In this document: piece after piece, positions 25,289 through 33,424 of the stretch
Layout: each line of letters begins with the position of its first letter
Numbering within the stretch: the first letter of the stretch is position 1
DNA from: Streptomyces sp. AC512_CC834
GTDB taxonomy: Bacteria > Actinomycetota > Actinomycetes > Streptomycetales > Streptomycetaceae
Reading direction: 5' to 3'
NCBI RefSeq assembly: GCF_019049325.1
Contig: NZ_JAGMUO010000097.1
Span: 62,001 to 126,000, forward strand
Length of the DNA: 64,000 nt
Notes under the pieces: generated by a model
Database searches by the model: none
Told to the model about the DNA's origin: nothing
Seen by the model: the letters and a program-made list of their open reading frames with translations, nothing else
Program-made: the position numbers and the translations under genes

Positions 25289-25675
25289 ATGAGCAGTGGT
25301 GGACTGACTCCTGAGCAGACGGAGCGCGTCGTGGCCATCGCCATGGACCTGGCCCGGGAGGGCAGAACCGGGCAGTTGGCGGAGTTCGTACGGCACGGAC
25401 TGCCCGTGGACATGCGCGACCCGGCCGGCAACACCCTCCTCATGCTCGCCGCCTATCACGCTCACGCCGACACCGTGGGCACCCTGCTCCGGCTCGGCGC
25501 CGACCCGGATCTGCGCAACGACCGGGACCAGTCCCCCATCGCCGGCGCCCTGTTCAAGGGTGCCGACGACGTGGTGGCCGTACTGCGCCGGGCCGGTGCG
25601 GATCTGGACTCCGGTACGCCGACCGCGCGGGCCGCGGCGGCCATGTTCGGCCGGGACCACCTGCTCGCGAGCTGA
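25289..25675 (+). CDS. Ankyrin-repeat protein associated with catalase
   Basis: 128 residues from ATG 25289 (AGGAGGAGG at 6-10 nt upstream). After an N-terminal helix (MDLAREGRTGQLAEFVRHG) there are two ankyrin repeats: DPAGNTLLMLAAYHAHADTV with LLRLGADPDL, and NDRDQSPIAGALFKGADDVV with LRRAGADLDSG. Small ankyrin proteins downstream of catalase genes are known in other bacteria (ankB after katB in Pseudomonas aeruginosa, where it supports full catalase activity). The same role here is an inference from gene order. Confidence 0.85.
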   Translation: MSSGGLTPEQTERVVAIAMDLAREGRTGQLAEFVRHGLPVDMRDPAGNTLLMLAAYHAHADTVGTLLRLGADPDLRNDRDQSPIAGALFKGADDVVAVLRRAGADLDSGTPTARAAAAMFGRDHLLAS

Positions 25676-25711
25676 CCGGCCGACGGGGGTGAACACCGCG
25701 GTCGCCACCGG

Positions 25712-26845
25712 CTATGGGTGCAGCACCACCTTCGTGTAGCCCTCGATCCGCTTGTCGAACTTGTCGTACGCCGAGGGCGCCTGGGCCAGAGGCAGTTCGT
25801 GGGAGACGACGAAGCTGGGCTTCGCCCTGCCCTCGATGATCATGTCTCGCAGGTAGCGGTTGTAGCGCTTCACGTTGCACTGGCCCGTGCCCATCCGCAG
25901 CCCCTTCTCGAAGAGCTTGCCGATCGCGACGAGCAGCATGCCCTGCTTGGCCTGTTCGTCCGGGCCACCAGGGTCGGCCGGGACGTAGAGCCCGGGCACG
26001 CCGAGAGCTCCGGTCGGCCTGACAGTGCCGACGAGCGAGTTCAGAACGGTCGCCGGTTCCTCGTGACCACTGCCGCGCGCGGTCGCCTGGTAGCCGACCG
26101 CGTCGACGCCCTTGTCGGTGCCGACACCCTCGGTCTGTTCCTTGATCTGCTCGACCGGGTCGCCCTCGGCGAAGTTGACCGGGACCGCGCCGATCTCCTC
26201 GGCCTTCTGCAGCCGTTCGGGGACCCGGTCCACGACGAACACCTTCTTCGCGCCCCGCAGCAGGGCCGAGTAGGCGGCCATGAGCCCGACGGGCCCCGCG
26301 CCGTACACGGCGACGCTCTCACCGGGGCGGACCTGGGCGAGTTCACAACCGTGGTAGCCGGTGGGGAAGATGTCGGCGAGCAGGATGAAATCGCTCTCGT
26401 GCTCGTTGCCCTGAGGCAGCTTCAGGCAGTTGAAGTCGGCGTAGGGAACCCGCAGGTGTTCGGCTTGTCCGCCCTTCCACGGTCCCATGGCCACATAGCC
26501 GTACGCGCCACCCGCGAAGCCGGGATTGACGGTGGTGCAGTATCCGGTGAACCCCTCGACGCAGTTGGTGCAGAAGCCGCAGGCGACGTTGAAGGGCATG
26601 ACCACGCGGTCGCCCTCCTGGAGCGTGGTGACACCCGGGCCGACGTCCTCGATGATTCCCATGTTCTCGTGGCCGAAGACGATGCCGGGCTCGGCAGCGG
26701 TTCGGCCTTCGTACATGTGCAGATCGGAGCCGCATATCGCGGTGGAGGTGACCCGCACGATCACGTCGTTCGGATGCTGGATGCTCGGCTTCTCGATGTC
26801 TTCGACCGCAACGGTGAACGGTCCCTTGTAAACGACCGCCTTCAT
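25712..26845 (-). CDS. Zinc-dependent dehydrogenase, glutathione-independent formaldehyde dehydrogenase type
   Basis: 377 residues from ATG 26845 (GAAGGTGG upstream; a GTG five codons earlier is an alternative). It is a medium-chain alcohol dehydrogenase. Catalytic zinc ligands are in TAICGSDLHMY and GHENMG, the four structural-zinc cysteines in CGFCTNCVEGFTGYC, and the NAD-binding glycine motif is VYGAGPVGLMAAY. The insertions around DAVGYQATARGSGHEEPATV and LYVPADPGGPDEQAKQG are those of the FdhA formaldehyde dismutase/dehydrogenase group. It probably oxidises formaldehyde or small aldehydes. It converges on the ankyrin gene. Confidence 0.85.
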   Translation of the reverse strand: MKAVVYKGPFTVAVEDIEKPSIQHPNDVIVRVTSTAICGSDLHMYEGRTAAEPGIVFGHENMGIIEDVGPGVTTLQEGDRVVMPFNVACGFCTNCVEGFTGYCTTVNPGFAGGAYGYVAMGPWKGGQAEHLRVPYADFNCLKLPQGNEHESDFILLADIFPTGYHGCELAQVRPGESVAVYGAGPVGLMAAYSALLRGAKKVFVVDRVPERLQKAEEIGAVPVNFAEGDPVEQIKEQTEGVGTDKGVDAVGYQATARGSGHEEPATVLNSLVGTVRPTGALGVPGLYVPADPGGPDEQAKQGMLLVAIGKLFEKGLRMGTGQCNVKRYNRYLRDMIIEGRAKPSFVVSHELPLAQAPSAYDKFDKRIEGYTKVVLHP

Positions 26846-27012
26846 GGCTGCCACCTTCACTCGGCGATGGACCTGTGTGGCCGCGCCGGCCCGCCTTCCC
26901 CGCGTGACCCATCTCTCATGCTTCTCCCACCTACGCGATCGGGCAAGTCAGTAGTCTCATGACAAATCCACTGCTTCGCGCCACGCTGAGAATGGGCATG
27001 GGAGGGCGAGAA

Positions 27013-27204
27013 ATGTCAGCACAACGGCTGGGAACCCTGCTGGTCCCCGTGCCAGGGCTGTCCGGCACCACCTATCCGCCGGGGACGACTGTCACCGTCC
27101 GTGGCCGAGGTGCGACGGTCGACGCCTTCGTCAACGGCGACTGGCTTCCTCTGTCGTGGTGGGAATTCTCCGACGGCCTCCGCGAGGACATCGCGGACCG
27201 CTGA
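27013..27204 (+). CDS. Small hypothetical protein (63 aa)
   Basis: Starts at ATG 27013 with GGAGGG 6-7 nt upstream and ends at TGA 27202-27204. The sequence (SAQRLGTLLVPVPGLSGTTY, then GTTVTVRGRGATVDAFVNGD and WLPLSWWEFSDGLREDIADR) has good Streptomyces codon bias and looks like a small beta-rich protein. I do not recognise a family. It lies alone between two divergent/convergent dehydrogenase genes, so context gives no function. Confidence 0.65.
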   Translation: MSAQRLGTLLVPVPGLSGTTYPPGTTVTVRGRGATVDAFVNGDWLPLSWWEFSDGLREDIADR

Positions 27205-27227
27205 GCCCGTGCGCTGTCGGGCACGGG

Positions 27228-28172
27228 TCACCGCGCGCCTGCCGGTGCGGGCCTGTCCGACACGACGCGGATGATCGTCTTTCCGTGCCTGCCACGGCCG
27301 GGGGCGAAAGCCGCGGGCGTTTCGGCGAGCGGACGTACCTCCCCGACGGTCGGCCTGAGCCGCCCGTCCCTCACCCGCCGCACGAGGTCGGTGAGCCTGA
27401 CCCGGTCGGACTCCACGACGAAGAAGACCGCCCGCCCGTTCTCGGGCCTGACCGTGGGCGGCGCCGCGACGGTGACGAGCGTGCCGCCGGCGCGTACCAG
27501 TGCGGCCGAACGGTCGAGGATCTCACCGCCGATGACGTCGAACACGACGTCGGCCTCTCCGGCGTCCTCCATCCGGTCCGACTGGAGGTCCAGGAAGACG
27601 TCGGCGCCCAGGCCGAGAGCGGTGTCCCGGTCGGCGGAACGGCCGGTGGCGATCACCCGCGCACCGGCCTCGCGTGCGAGCTGGACCGCGATCGACCCGA
27701 CGCTGCCGGCCGCGCCGTGGATCACGACCGTCTGCCCCGCCGTGAGCCGTCCATGGTCGAAGAGCCCCTGCCACGCGGTGAGCCCCGAGATGGGCAACGC
27801 GGCAGCCACGACGTGGTCGACATCCGCGGGAAGCGGGGTCAGATTGCGGGCCTCCACCGCGGTGTACTCGGCCAGCGCCCCGTTTCGGGACCAGTCGGCC
27901 AGGCCGAATACCCGCTGGCCGACGGTGAGGCCGGTGGTGCCGTACCCCAGCTCCTCGACCACCCCGGACAGCTCGTGTCCGGGCACACTCGGCGTCCGGT
28001 CGCGGCCGGCGCGGTCGGTCCACGTTCCGGGCCAGGTGAGTTCCCCGCGCGTGAAGCCGGCGGCATGTACACGCACGACGACGTCGTTCTCGGCGGCGTG
28101 CGGGTAGGGCAGGTCCGTCAGGGCGAGTCCGTCGGCACCGGCGTCGGGGTCGCGGACGGTGATGGCTTGCAT
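27228..28172 (-). CDS. NADP-dependent quinone oxidoreductase (zinc-independent MDR)
   Basis: 314 residues. It is a medium-chain dehydrogenase without the zinc-ligand cysteines. The N-terminal GroES-like half includes VVVRVHAAGFTRGELTWPGT and GHELSGVVEELG. The Rossmann half has HGAAGSVGSIAVQLAREAGA and VFDVIGGEILDRSAALV. These are features of quinone reductase / enoyl reductase-like proteins that reduce quinones or enones with NADPH. ATG 28172. It ends close to the small hypothetical gene; the phenolic-lipid cluster begins 150 bp upstream, so a role in quinone metabolism is possible but not shown. Confidence 0.88.
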   Translation of the reverse strand: MQAITVRDPDAGADGLALTDLPYPHAAENDVVVRVHAAGFTRGELTWPGTWTDRAGRDRTPSVPGHELSGVVEELGYGTTGLTVGQRVFGLADWSRNGALAEYTAVEARNLTPLPADVDHVVAAALPISGLTAWQGLFDHGRLTAGQTVVIHGAAGSVGSIAVQLAREAGARVIATGRSADRDTALGLGADVFLDLQSDRMEDAGEADVVFDVIGGEILDRSAALVRAGGTLVTVAAPPTVRPENGRAVFFVVESDRVRLTDLVRRVRDGRLRPTVGEVRPLAETPAAFAPGRGRHGKTIIRVVSDRPAPAGAR

Positions 28173-28323
28173 AGGAACGTCCTTGGAGCGAAGCGGCGAT
28201 CGTCAAGCACACCATGCCCACGCGCGATCGCAGGGCACGCGATGCTTCGTTCCCTCGACCGTATGCTCCTGCCACCGCGTCCGTGTGGGCCACTTCGGCG
28301 GCAGCTCGATGAGCCACTTTCGC

Positions 28324-29196
28324 TCAGGCCATGTCGGAGGCGTGCAGCAACAACTGCGCCACAGCGATGCCGGCCACCACGATGGCCGCCCGGAACGGCC
28401 ACCGGCTGCGGGCCCGCGTGCGCACGGCCGTACCCGCGACGGCGGCGACCACGGCCGCCGCCGTCAGTACCCAGTCCGTGGCGCCGACCGCGCCGGGCGG
28501 TCCTGCGACGAGCACGCCCACGGCGGTCAGCATCACCAGCGGCGCCAGCCATCGGCAGGTCGGACGGCCCAGCCGCTGTGGCAGCCCGCGTACACCGGTC
28601 ACCAGGTCGTCCTCGATGTCCGGAAGCACGTTCGACAGGTGGGCGCCCGTGCCCAGCAGAACTCCAGCGGTCGTCGCCCACCAGGGGGGCCAGGCGGACA
28701 AGGGCGGTCCGAGGGTGACGAAGGCCGGCAGCGAGCCGAAGCCCACGGCGTACGGCAGCGGCGACAGCACGGTGTGCTTCAGTCGCAGGTTGTACATCCA
28801 GCCGGCGCCCACACCCACGAGGTGTGCCGCGCCCGCGGCCGCCCCGCACCACAGGGACAGCGGCACACACAGCGTCAGGGCGGTTCCCGCCGCGGCAGCC
28901 GCCGTCCGGCTCGGAAGCTCGCCGGTGCCCACCGGCTTGTCAGGTCGTCCGCAGGTCATGTCGCGCTGTGCGTCGGCCGCGTCGTTGCACCAGCCGATCG
29001 AGAGCTGACCGGCAAGGACGGCCAGGGCCACGGCCACCGATCCGGCCGCCCCACGCCCCGCGCCCACGGCCAGGACCGTCACGAACACGGTCACGGCGAC
29101 CGTCGGCTCGGGATGACAGGAGCGCAGCAACGCGGGGGCGAGGTTCGTCGTGCGTGAGAGAACCCCGGACGGGTCCCCAGACGGGTGGAGAGACAC
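28324..29196 (-). CDS. UbiA-family membrane prenyltransferase
   Basis: 290 residues from GTG 29196. About eight hydrophobic helices. The first Asp motif is in GWCNDAADAQRDMTCGRPDK (about residues 68-87, the NDxxDxxxD motif that binds prenyl diphosphate through Mg2+). The second is VLPDIEDDLVTGVRGLPQRLG (DxxDD). These enzymes transfer isoprenoid chains to aromatic or quinone acceptors. Upstream extension of the frame runs antisense through the divergent PKS gene and is rejected. The start codons of this gene and the PKS are about 36 bp apart, so they are divergent and probably co-regulated; the PKS product is a candidate acceptor. Confidence 0.87.
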   Translation of the reverse strand: MSLHPSGDPSGVLSRTTNLAPALLRSCHPEPTVAVTVFVTVLAVGAGRGAAGSVAVALAVLAGQLSIGWCNDAADAQRDMTCGRPDKPVGTGELPSRTAAAAAGTALTLCVPLSLWCGAAAGAAHLVGVGAGWMYNLRLKHTVLSPLPYAVGFGSLPAFVTLGPPLSAWPPWWATTAGVLLGTGAHLSNVLPDIEDDLVTGVRGLPQRLGRPTCRWLAPLVMLTAVGVLVAGPPGAVGATDWVLTAAAVVAAVAGTAVRTRARSRWPFRAAIVVAGIAVAQLLLHASDMA

Positions 29197-29232
29197 GTAC
29201 GCACGGTAATCGGCTCGCCGGCCGAGGAAGGC

Positions 29233-30420
29233 ATGAACGACATGCGTGTCCCCGTGATCGCCGACCATGCCCCTTCCCCGCCCACCGCGCGGCACCGGAC
29301 GGCCCCACCCTCCGCGCCGTCCGCCGTCGCCGCCGTGCGTACCGCGCTGCCGGCGCACCGATACACCCAGAAGGAGCTCACCGAGCCGATCGGCGACCTG
29401 TGCCTGCTCCCGGGGGCGGACCGCGCCATACTGCGGCGCCTTCACGCCTCTGCCGGGGTGCGTACGCGTCATCTCGCCCTGCCGATCGAGCGGTACGGCG
29501 TTCTCGGCGACTTCGGGCGCAGCAATGACGCGTGGCTGGCGGCGGGTCTCGAACTGGGCGAGGAAGCGCTGACCGGTGCGCTGCGCGAGGCGGGACTCGG
29601 ACCGGCCGACGTCGACCTGCTGGTGTTCGCCTCCATCACCGGCGTCGCCGCTCCGTCGCTCGACGCGCGGCTGGCCGGGCGCATGGGGCTGCGGCCCGAC
29701 GTCAAGAGACTTCCGGTGTTCGGCCTCGGCTGTGTCGCGGGCGCCGCCGGCCTCGCCCGCGTGCACGACTATCTTCGCGGGCACCCCGACGACACCGCCG
29801 TGCTGCTCACCGTCGAACTGTGCTCGCTCACGCTCCAGCGGGGCGACGGCGCCCGCGCCAACCTCGTCGCCGGCGCGCTGTTCGGTGACGGCGCGGCAGC
29901 GCTCGTCGCACGTGGCAGCGGCAGCGGCAGGGGCAGCGGCTGCACCGGTAGCAGTGGCAGTGGCGGCACCGGAGGGCGCGCGGACGGTCCCTTCGTGGTC
30001 GCCACGCGCAGCCACCTGTATCCGGACACCGCACAGCTCCTCGGGTGGGAGATCGGCGCCGGCGGATTCCGGGTCGTGATCGATGCCGGGGTCCCCGACA
30101 TCGTCAGGGGCCACTTCGGCCGGCACCTGCGTTCCTTCCTGGCCGAGCACGGCCTGACCGTCGATGACATCGGGACCTGGGTCTGCCACCCGGGAGGGCC
30201 CAGGATCCTGTCCGCGGTGAGCGAGACCCTCGGCCTGCCCGACGACGCCCTCGACTCGTCACGCCGCTCCCTCGCGGCGGTGGGGAACATGTCGTCCGTA
30301 TCCGTGCTGCACATCTTGGAGGGCATCCGGGATCGCGGTCGGCCCGAGCCGGGTACGTGGGGCCTGCTCCTGGCCATGGGCCCGGGATTCTGTTCCGAAC
30401 TCGTACTCCTGCGCTGGTGA
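29233..30420 (+). CDS. Type III polyketide synthase (alkylresorcinol/alkylpyrone type, SrsA-like)
   Basis: 395 residues. The chalcone-synthase-like catalytic triad is intact: Cys167 in FGLGCVAGAAGL, His319 in VCHPGGPRIL, Asn352 in VGNMSSVSVLH. The GPGFCSELVLLRW C terminus is typical. Residues about 227-250 form a Gly/Ser-rich insertion coded by GGCAGC-like repeats between two conserved blocks. Such enzymes condense fatty acyl starters with malonyl units. Downstream genes encode an ICMT-type methyltransferase and an FAD hydroxylase, the same order as srsA-srsB-srsC of Streptomyces griseus phenolic-lipid biosynthesis. ATG 29233 and ATG 29242 are both possible starts behind GAGGAAGG. Confidence 0.9.
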   Translation: MNDMRVPVIADHAPSPPTARHRTAPPSAPSAVAAVRTALPAHRYTQKELTEPIGDLCLLPGADRAILRRLHASAGVRTRHLALPIERYGVLGDFGRSNDAWLAAGLELGEEALTGALREAGLGPADVDLLVFASITGVAAPSLDARLAGRMGLRPDVKRLPVFGLGCVAGAAGLARVHDYLRGHPDDTAVLLTVELCSLTLQRGDGARANLVAGALFGDGAAALVARGSGSGRGSGCTGSSGSGGTGGRADGPFVVATRSHLYPDTAQLLGWEIGAGGFRVVIDAGVPDIVRGHFGRHLRSFLAEHGLTVDDIGTWVCHPGGPRILSAVSETLGLPDDALDSSRRSLAAVGNMSSVSVLHILEGIRDRGRPEPGTWGLLLAMGPGFCSELVLLRW

Positions 30421-30428
30421 GGCCTCTC

Positions 30429-30944
30429 ATGTCGTGGTACGCGCTTCTCCTCCTCGCCGTCGCCGCCGAACGCCTCGCCGAACTCGTCGTCGCCCGGCGC
30501 AACGCGGCATGGACGCGCGCCCGCGCCGGGGTGGAACACGGTCGTGGCCACTACCCTGTCATGGTCGCCCTGCACACGGCGCTGCTCGTGTGCTGCCTGC
30601 TGGAAGTCCTGCTCGCCGACCGGCCGTTCCTGCCGGCTCTGGGCCTGCCCATGCTGGCTCTGGCACTACTGGCACAGGCGCTGCGCTGGTGGTGCATCGC
30701 CACGCTCGGGCCGTACTGGAACACCAGGGTCATCGTCGTTCCCGGAGCGCGCCTGGTGGGGGCCGGTCCCTATCGTTTCCTCCAGCACCCCAATTACGTC
30801 GCGGTCGTCGTGGAGGTCGCCGCCCTGCCCCTGGTGCACTCGGCATGGCTGACCGCCCTCGTCTTCACCGTGGCCAACGCGATGCTGCTCACGGTCCGCG
30901 TCCGCTGCGAGAACGCGGCCCTCACACAGGCGGCGCCCGCGTGA
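30429..30944 (+). CDS. Isoprenylcysteine carboxyl methyltransferase-family protein (SrsB-like O-methyltransferase)
   Basis: 171 residues, four to five hydrophobic helices. C-terminal motifs RLVGAGPYRFLQHPNYVAVV and the VEVAALPLV segment, followed by a basic/acidic end (VRCENAAL), are the SAM-binding signature of the ICMT/PEMT membrane methyltransferases. It starts 8 bp after the PKS stop and its end overlaps the FAD gene (GTGA). By analogy with SrsB it would O-methylate an alkylresorcinol made by the PKS. Confidence 0.88.
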   Translation: MSWYALLLLAVAAERLAELVVARRNAAWTRARAGVEHGRGHYPVMVALHTALLVCCLLEVLLADRPFLPALGLPMLALALLAQALRWWCIATLGPYWNTRVIVVPGARLVGAGPYRFLQHPNYVAVVVEVAALPLVHSAWLTALVFTVANAMLLTVRVRCENAALTQAAPA

Positions 30945-31972
30945 GCGCTCACCACGACCTGCTGATCGTCGGAGGCGGACCCGCCGGCCTGGCCACCGCC
31001 CTGCACGCCGCCCGCGCCGGTCTCGACACCGTCATCGCCGAGCCGCGCCCGGCGCCCGTCGACAAGGCGTGCGGCGAGGGGCTGATGCCCGGCGCCGTTC
31101 GCTCGCTCGCCGCCCTCGGTCTGGAGGTCCCCGGGCTACCGATCGCCGGCATCCGCTACGTCCAGGGCGCCCGCCAGGTCGAGGCCGCGTTCCGCCACGG
31201 CCCCGGCGTCGGTGCGCGCCGCACCGACCTGCACGGCGTGCTGCACCGCGCCGTGCTGGCCGCCGGGGTGCCCGTACTGCCCCTGCGGGTGGCGGACGTG
31301 AGGCAGGACGGCACGGGCGTGACCGTCCCGGGGACGGGGCTGCGCGCCCGGTGGCTGGTCGCGGCGGACGGCTTGCACTCGCGCGTGCGCCGCTCCCTCG
31401 GCCTGGAGGGGAAGCCCCGGGGCGTGCCCCGCTACGGGCTGCGTCGGCATTACGCGGTGGCCCCCTGGTCGCCGTACGTGGAGGTGCACTGGGGAGCACA
31501 CACGGAGGCGTACGTCACGCCGCTGGGTCCGCGACTCGTCGGCATCGCGATGCTGACCAGCCGGCGAGCCCCCTTCGCCGCCCAGCTCGAGAGGTTTCCC
31601 GAGTTGGCCGACCGCCTCCCCCCGCAGGCTGCCGTCACGTCGGTGCGAGGCGCCGGACCACTGCGTCAGACCGCCCGCACCCGGGCCCACGGGAGGGTAC
31701 TGCTCGTCGGCGACGCCGCCGGATACATCGACGCGTTGACCGGTGAGGGCATCGCCCTCGCGCTGGCCGGTGCCGAAGTCCTGGTCACCAACCTGCGTCG
31801 GGGCACGCCCAGCCGCTACGAAACCGACTGGCGCGACGCGACCCGACGTCACCGGCTGCTGACGGAACTCCTGGTGCGCGCCCGGCTACAGCCCGCGCTC
31901 GCGCCCCGCATCATGCCCACCGCCGCTCGGCTGCCACGCCTGTTCGCGGCGGCCGTGAACGCGCTGGCCTGA
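30941..31972 (+). CDS. FAD-dependent monooxygenase (SrsC-like hydroxylase)
   Basis: 343 residues from GTG 30941. FAD-binding features: DLLIVGGGPAGLATALHAAR at the N terminus, ARWLVAADGLHSRVRRSLGL with the DG motif (about 140-160), and RVLLVGDAAGYIDALTGEGI (GD motif, about 245). This is the geranylgeranyl reductase / aromatic hydroxylase superfamily. In the S. griseus srs operon the corresponding flavoprotein hydroxylates the methylated resorcinol toward a quinone; the same order of genes here supports that role. Last gene of the plus-strand operon. Confidence 0.88.
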   Translation: MSAHHDLLIVGGGPAGLATALHAARAGLDTVIAEPRPAPVDKACGEGLMPGAVRSLAALGLEVPGLPIAGIRYVQGARQVEAAFRHGPGVGARRTDLHGVLHRAVLAAGVPVLPLRVADVRQDGTGVTVPGTGLRARWLVAADGLHSRVRRSLGLEGKPRGVPRYGLRRHYAVAPWSPYVEVHWGAHTEAYVTPLGPRLVGIAMLTSRRAPFAAQLERFPELADRLPPQAAVTSVRGAGPLRQTARTRAHGRVLLVGDAAGYIDALTGEGIALALAGAEVLVTNLRRGTPSRYETDWRDATRRHRLLTELLVRARLQPALAPRIMPTAARLPRLFAAAVNALA

Positions 31973-32044
31973 GCCGTGCCGCCGCCGCAGAGCCACAGCC
32001 CGCCTGCGCCCGGCGTGGTCCAGGCGCACCGAGTCCGGCCGCGT

Positions 32045-32578
32045 CTATGCCGTGTACTGCGTCAGGTCGATGCCGAAAACGGCCACTTCTTGGCCGTGGA
32101 CCGGGTGCTGCGCGGTGCCTTCCGCCTGCATGCCGAGTTTGTCGATCACGTTCCTGGAGGCGCGGTCACCGGTCCGGCATACGGCGACCACGCGGTCGAG
32201 GCCGCGATCCTGCAAGGCGAACTCCAATGTGGCCTGGGCTGCTTCGGAGGCGTATCCCTGACCCCAGAAGACCCGACCGAGCCGCCAGCCGATCGCCACC
32301 TCACCGGCGACCTCGGCCGGGGCGTCGGCGACGGACAGGCCGACGGCACCCGCCAGCTCACCGGAGCCCAGGAGCTCGACCGCGAACACCCCGAACCCTT
32401 CCTCGTCCCATTCCTCCTCCCATGCCTCGATGAGCTCGGCGGTCTGATCGGCGGAGCACGGCCGGCCGTCACCGATGCCCTGCGTCACCGCCGCATCGGC
32501 ATGGATCTCGGACAGGGGGACCAGGTCGTCGTCCAGCCATCGGCGCAGGACGAGACGGGGGGTGCGGATCTCGGTCAT
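32045..32578 (-). CDS. GNAT-family N-acetyltransferase (RimJ/RimL-like)
   Basis: 177 residues from ATG 32578. It begins MTEIRTPRLVLRRWLDDDLV, typical of RimJ/RimL-type acetyltransferases. The acetyl-CoA loop is WRLGRVFWGQGYASEAAQAT (R-x-x-G-x-G/A). The C-terminal SRNVIDKLGMQAEGTAQHPV is also characteristic. Substrate unknown. Divergent from the AraC-type gene with about 95 bp between starts. Confidence 0.88.
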   Translation of the reverse strand: MTEIRTPRLVLRRWLDDDLVPLSEIHADAAVTQGIGDGRPCSADQTAELIEAWEEEWDEEGFGVFAVELLGSGELAGAVGLSVADAPAEVAGEVAIGWRLGRVFWGQGYASEAAQATLEFALQDRGLDRVVAVCRTGDRASRNVIDKLGMQAEGTAQHPVHGQEVAVFGIDLTQYTA

Positions 32579-32674
32579 GGTCCCATCCTCCCTCCGCCGG
32601 GCAGGGGGCGGGCACTCGGCCCCGTCCCGCGTCCCCGGGCCGTGGGTGCTGGTGCCCTGGTCACTCGTGATGCC

Positions 32675-33424
32675 ATGACACGGCTGCCCGACGCGGCGTA
32701 TTCTCCGCCCGTGGAACTGCTCTTCGAGACGCGCCGGTCCGACTCGTCGTGGGTCGACAGCGTGTGGACCTGCACGAGCGAGCAGGTCACGGCGATGACG
32801 TCCGTCGCCGGGGTGCGCTGCGGCCTCGTCTTCTGGCAGCAGGACGGCCGAGCGTACGCTGCCGTCACCGCTCCCGAGACGCGGGCCGGCACGGCGCCGG
32901 TGCCGGAGGGCGCGACCTTCACGGGTATCGAGTTCGCCGTCGGCACCTCGTTGCGGGTCATGCCCACACCGGCGCTGGTCGACGCCGGCGTCGCGCTTCC
33001 CGACACCACCCGCCGGACGTTCCGGCTGGACGGCGCGCGCTGGGAGACGCCGGGCCCCGACGATGCCGAGGCCCTGGTCGAGCGTCTCGTCCGGGCCGGG
33101 ACCGTGATCCGTGATTCGCTCGTCGGCGAGGTGCTGCGGGGGCGCGGCCCGGCCGTCTCGGGGCGTACGGTCGAACGCCGGTTCCGCGCCGCGACCGGGC
33201 TGACGCGGGGCGCCGTCCGGCAGATCGAACGGGCCCGGACCGCGGCGGAGTCGCTGGCGGCCGGCGCCCCGGCCGGCGACGTCGTCGCCGATCTGGACTA
33301 CTTCGACGAGCCGCACCTGGCGCGGGCGCTGCGCTCGTACGTCGGGCGCACCGCCAAGCAGCTCCGTGAGGGCGTCGGCGGCCCGATCGCACTCGACCTC
33401 GAGTCGGCCCCGATCAGCGCTTGA
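32675..33424 (+). CDS. AraC-type helix-turn-helix regulator (AraC-like N-terminal variant)
   Basis: 249 residues from ATG 32675 (no strong ribosome binding site; a start a few codons earlier is possible). The C terminus is an AraC DNA-binding domain: GPAVSGRTVERRFRAATGLT (first recognition helix), then RARTAAESLAAGAPAGDVVA with DLDYFDEPHLARALRSYVGR (second helix-turn-helix). The N-terminal half (ELLFETRRSDSSWVDSVWTC) resembles the sensor of DUF6597/AraC regulators. Its 3' end overlaps the convergent DHFR-like gene by 11 bp. That pairing is common in Streptomyces and suggests mutual regulation. Confidence 0.82.
   Translation: MTRLPDAAYSPPVELLFETRRSDSSWVDSVWTCTSEQVTAMTSVAGVRCGLVFWQQDGRAYAAVTAPETRAGTAPVPEGATFTGIEFAVGTSLRVMPTPALVDAGVALPDTTRRTFRLDGARWETPGPDDAEALVERLVRAGTVIRDSLVGEVLRGRGPAVSGRTVERRFRAATGLTRGAVRQIERARTAAESLAAGAPAGDVVADLDYFDEPHLARALRSYVGRTAKQLREGVGGPIALDLESAPISA

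Noticed and set aside
29197..30189. N-terminal extension of the UbiA frame through the PKS gene
   Set aside because: The extension is antisense to the well-supported type III PKS and lacks membrane helices; the UbiA fold begins after GTG 29196.
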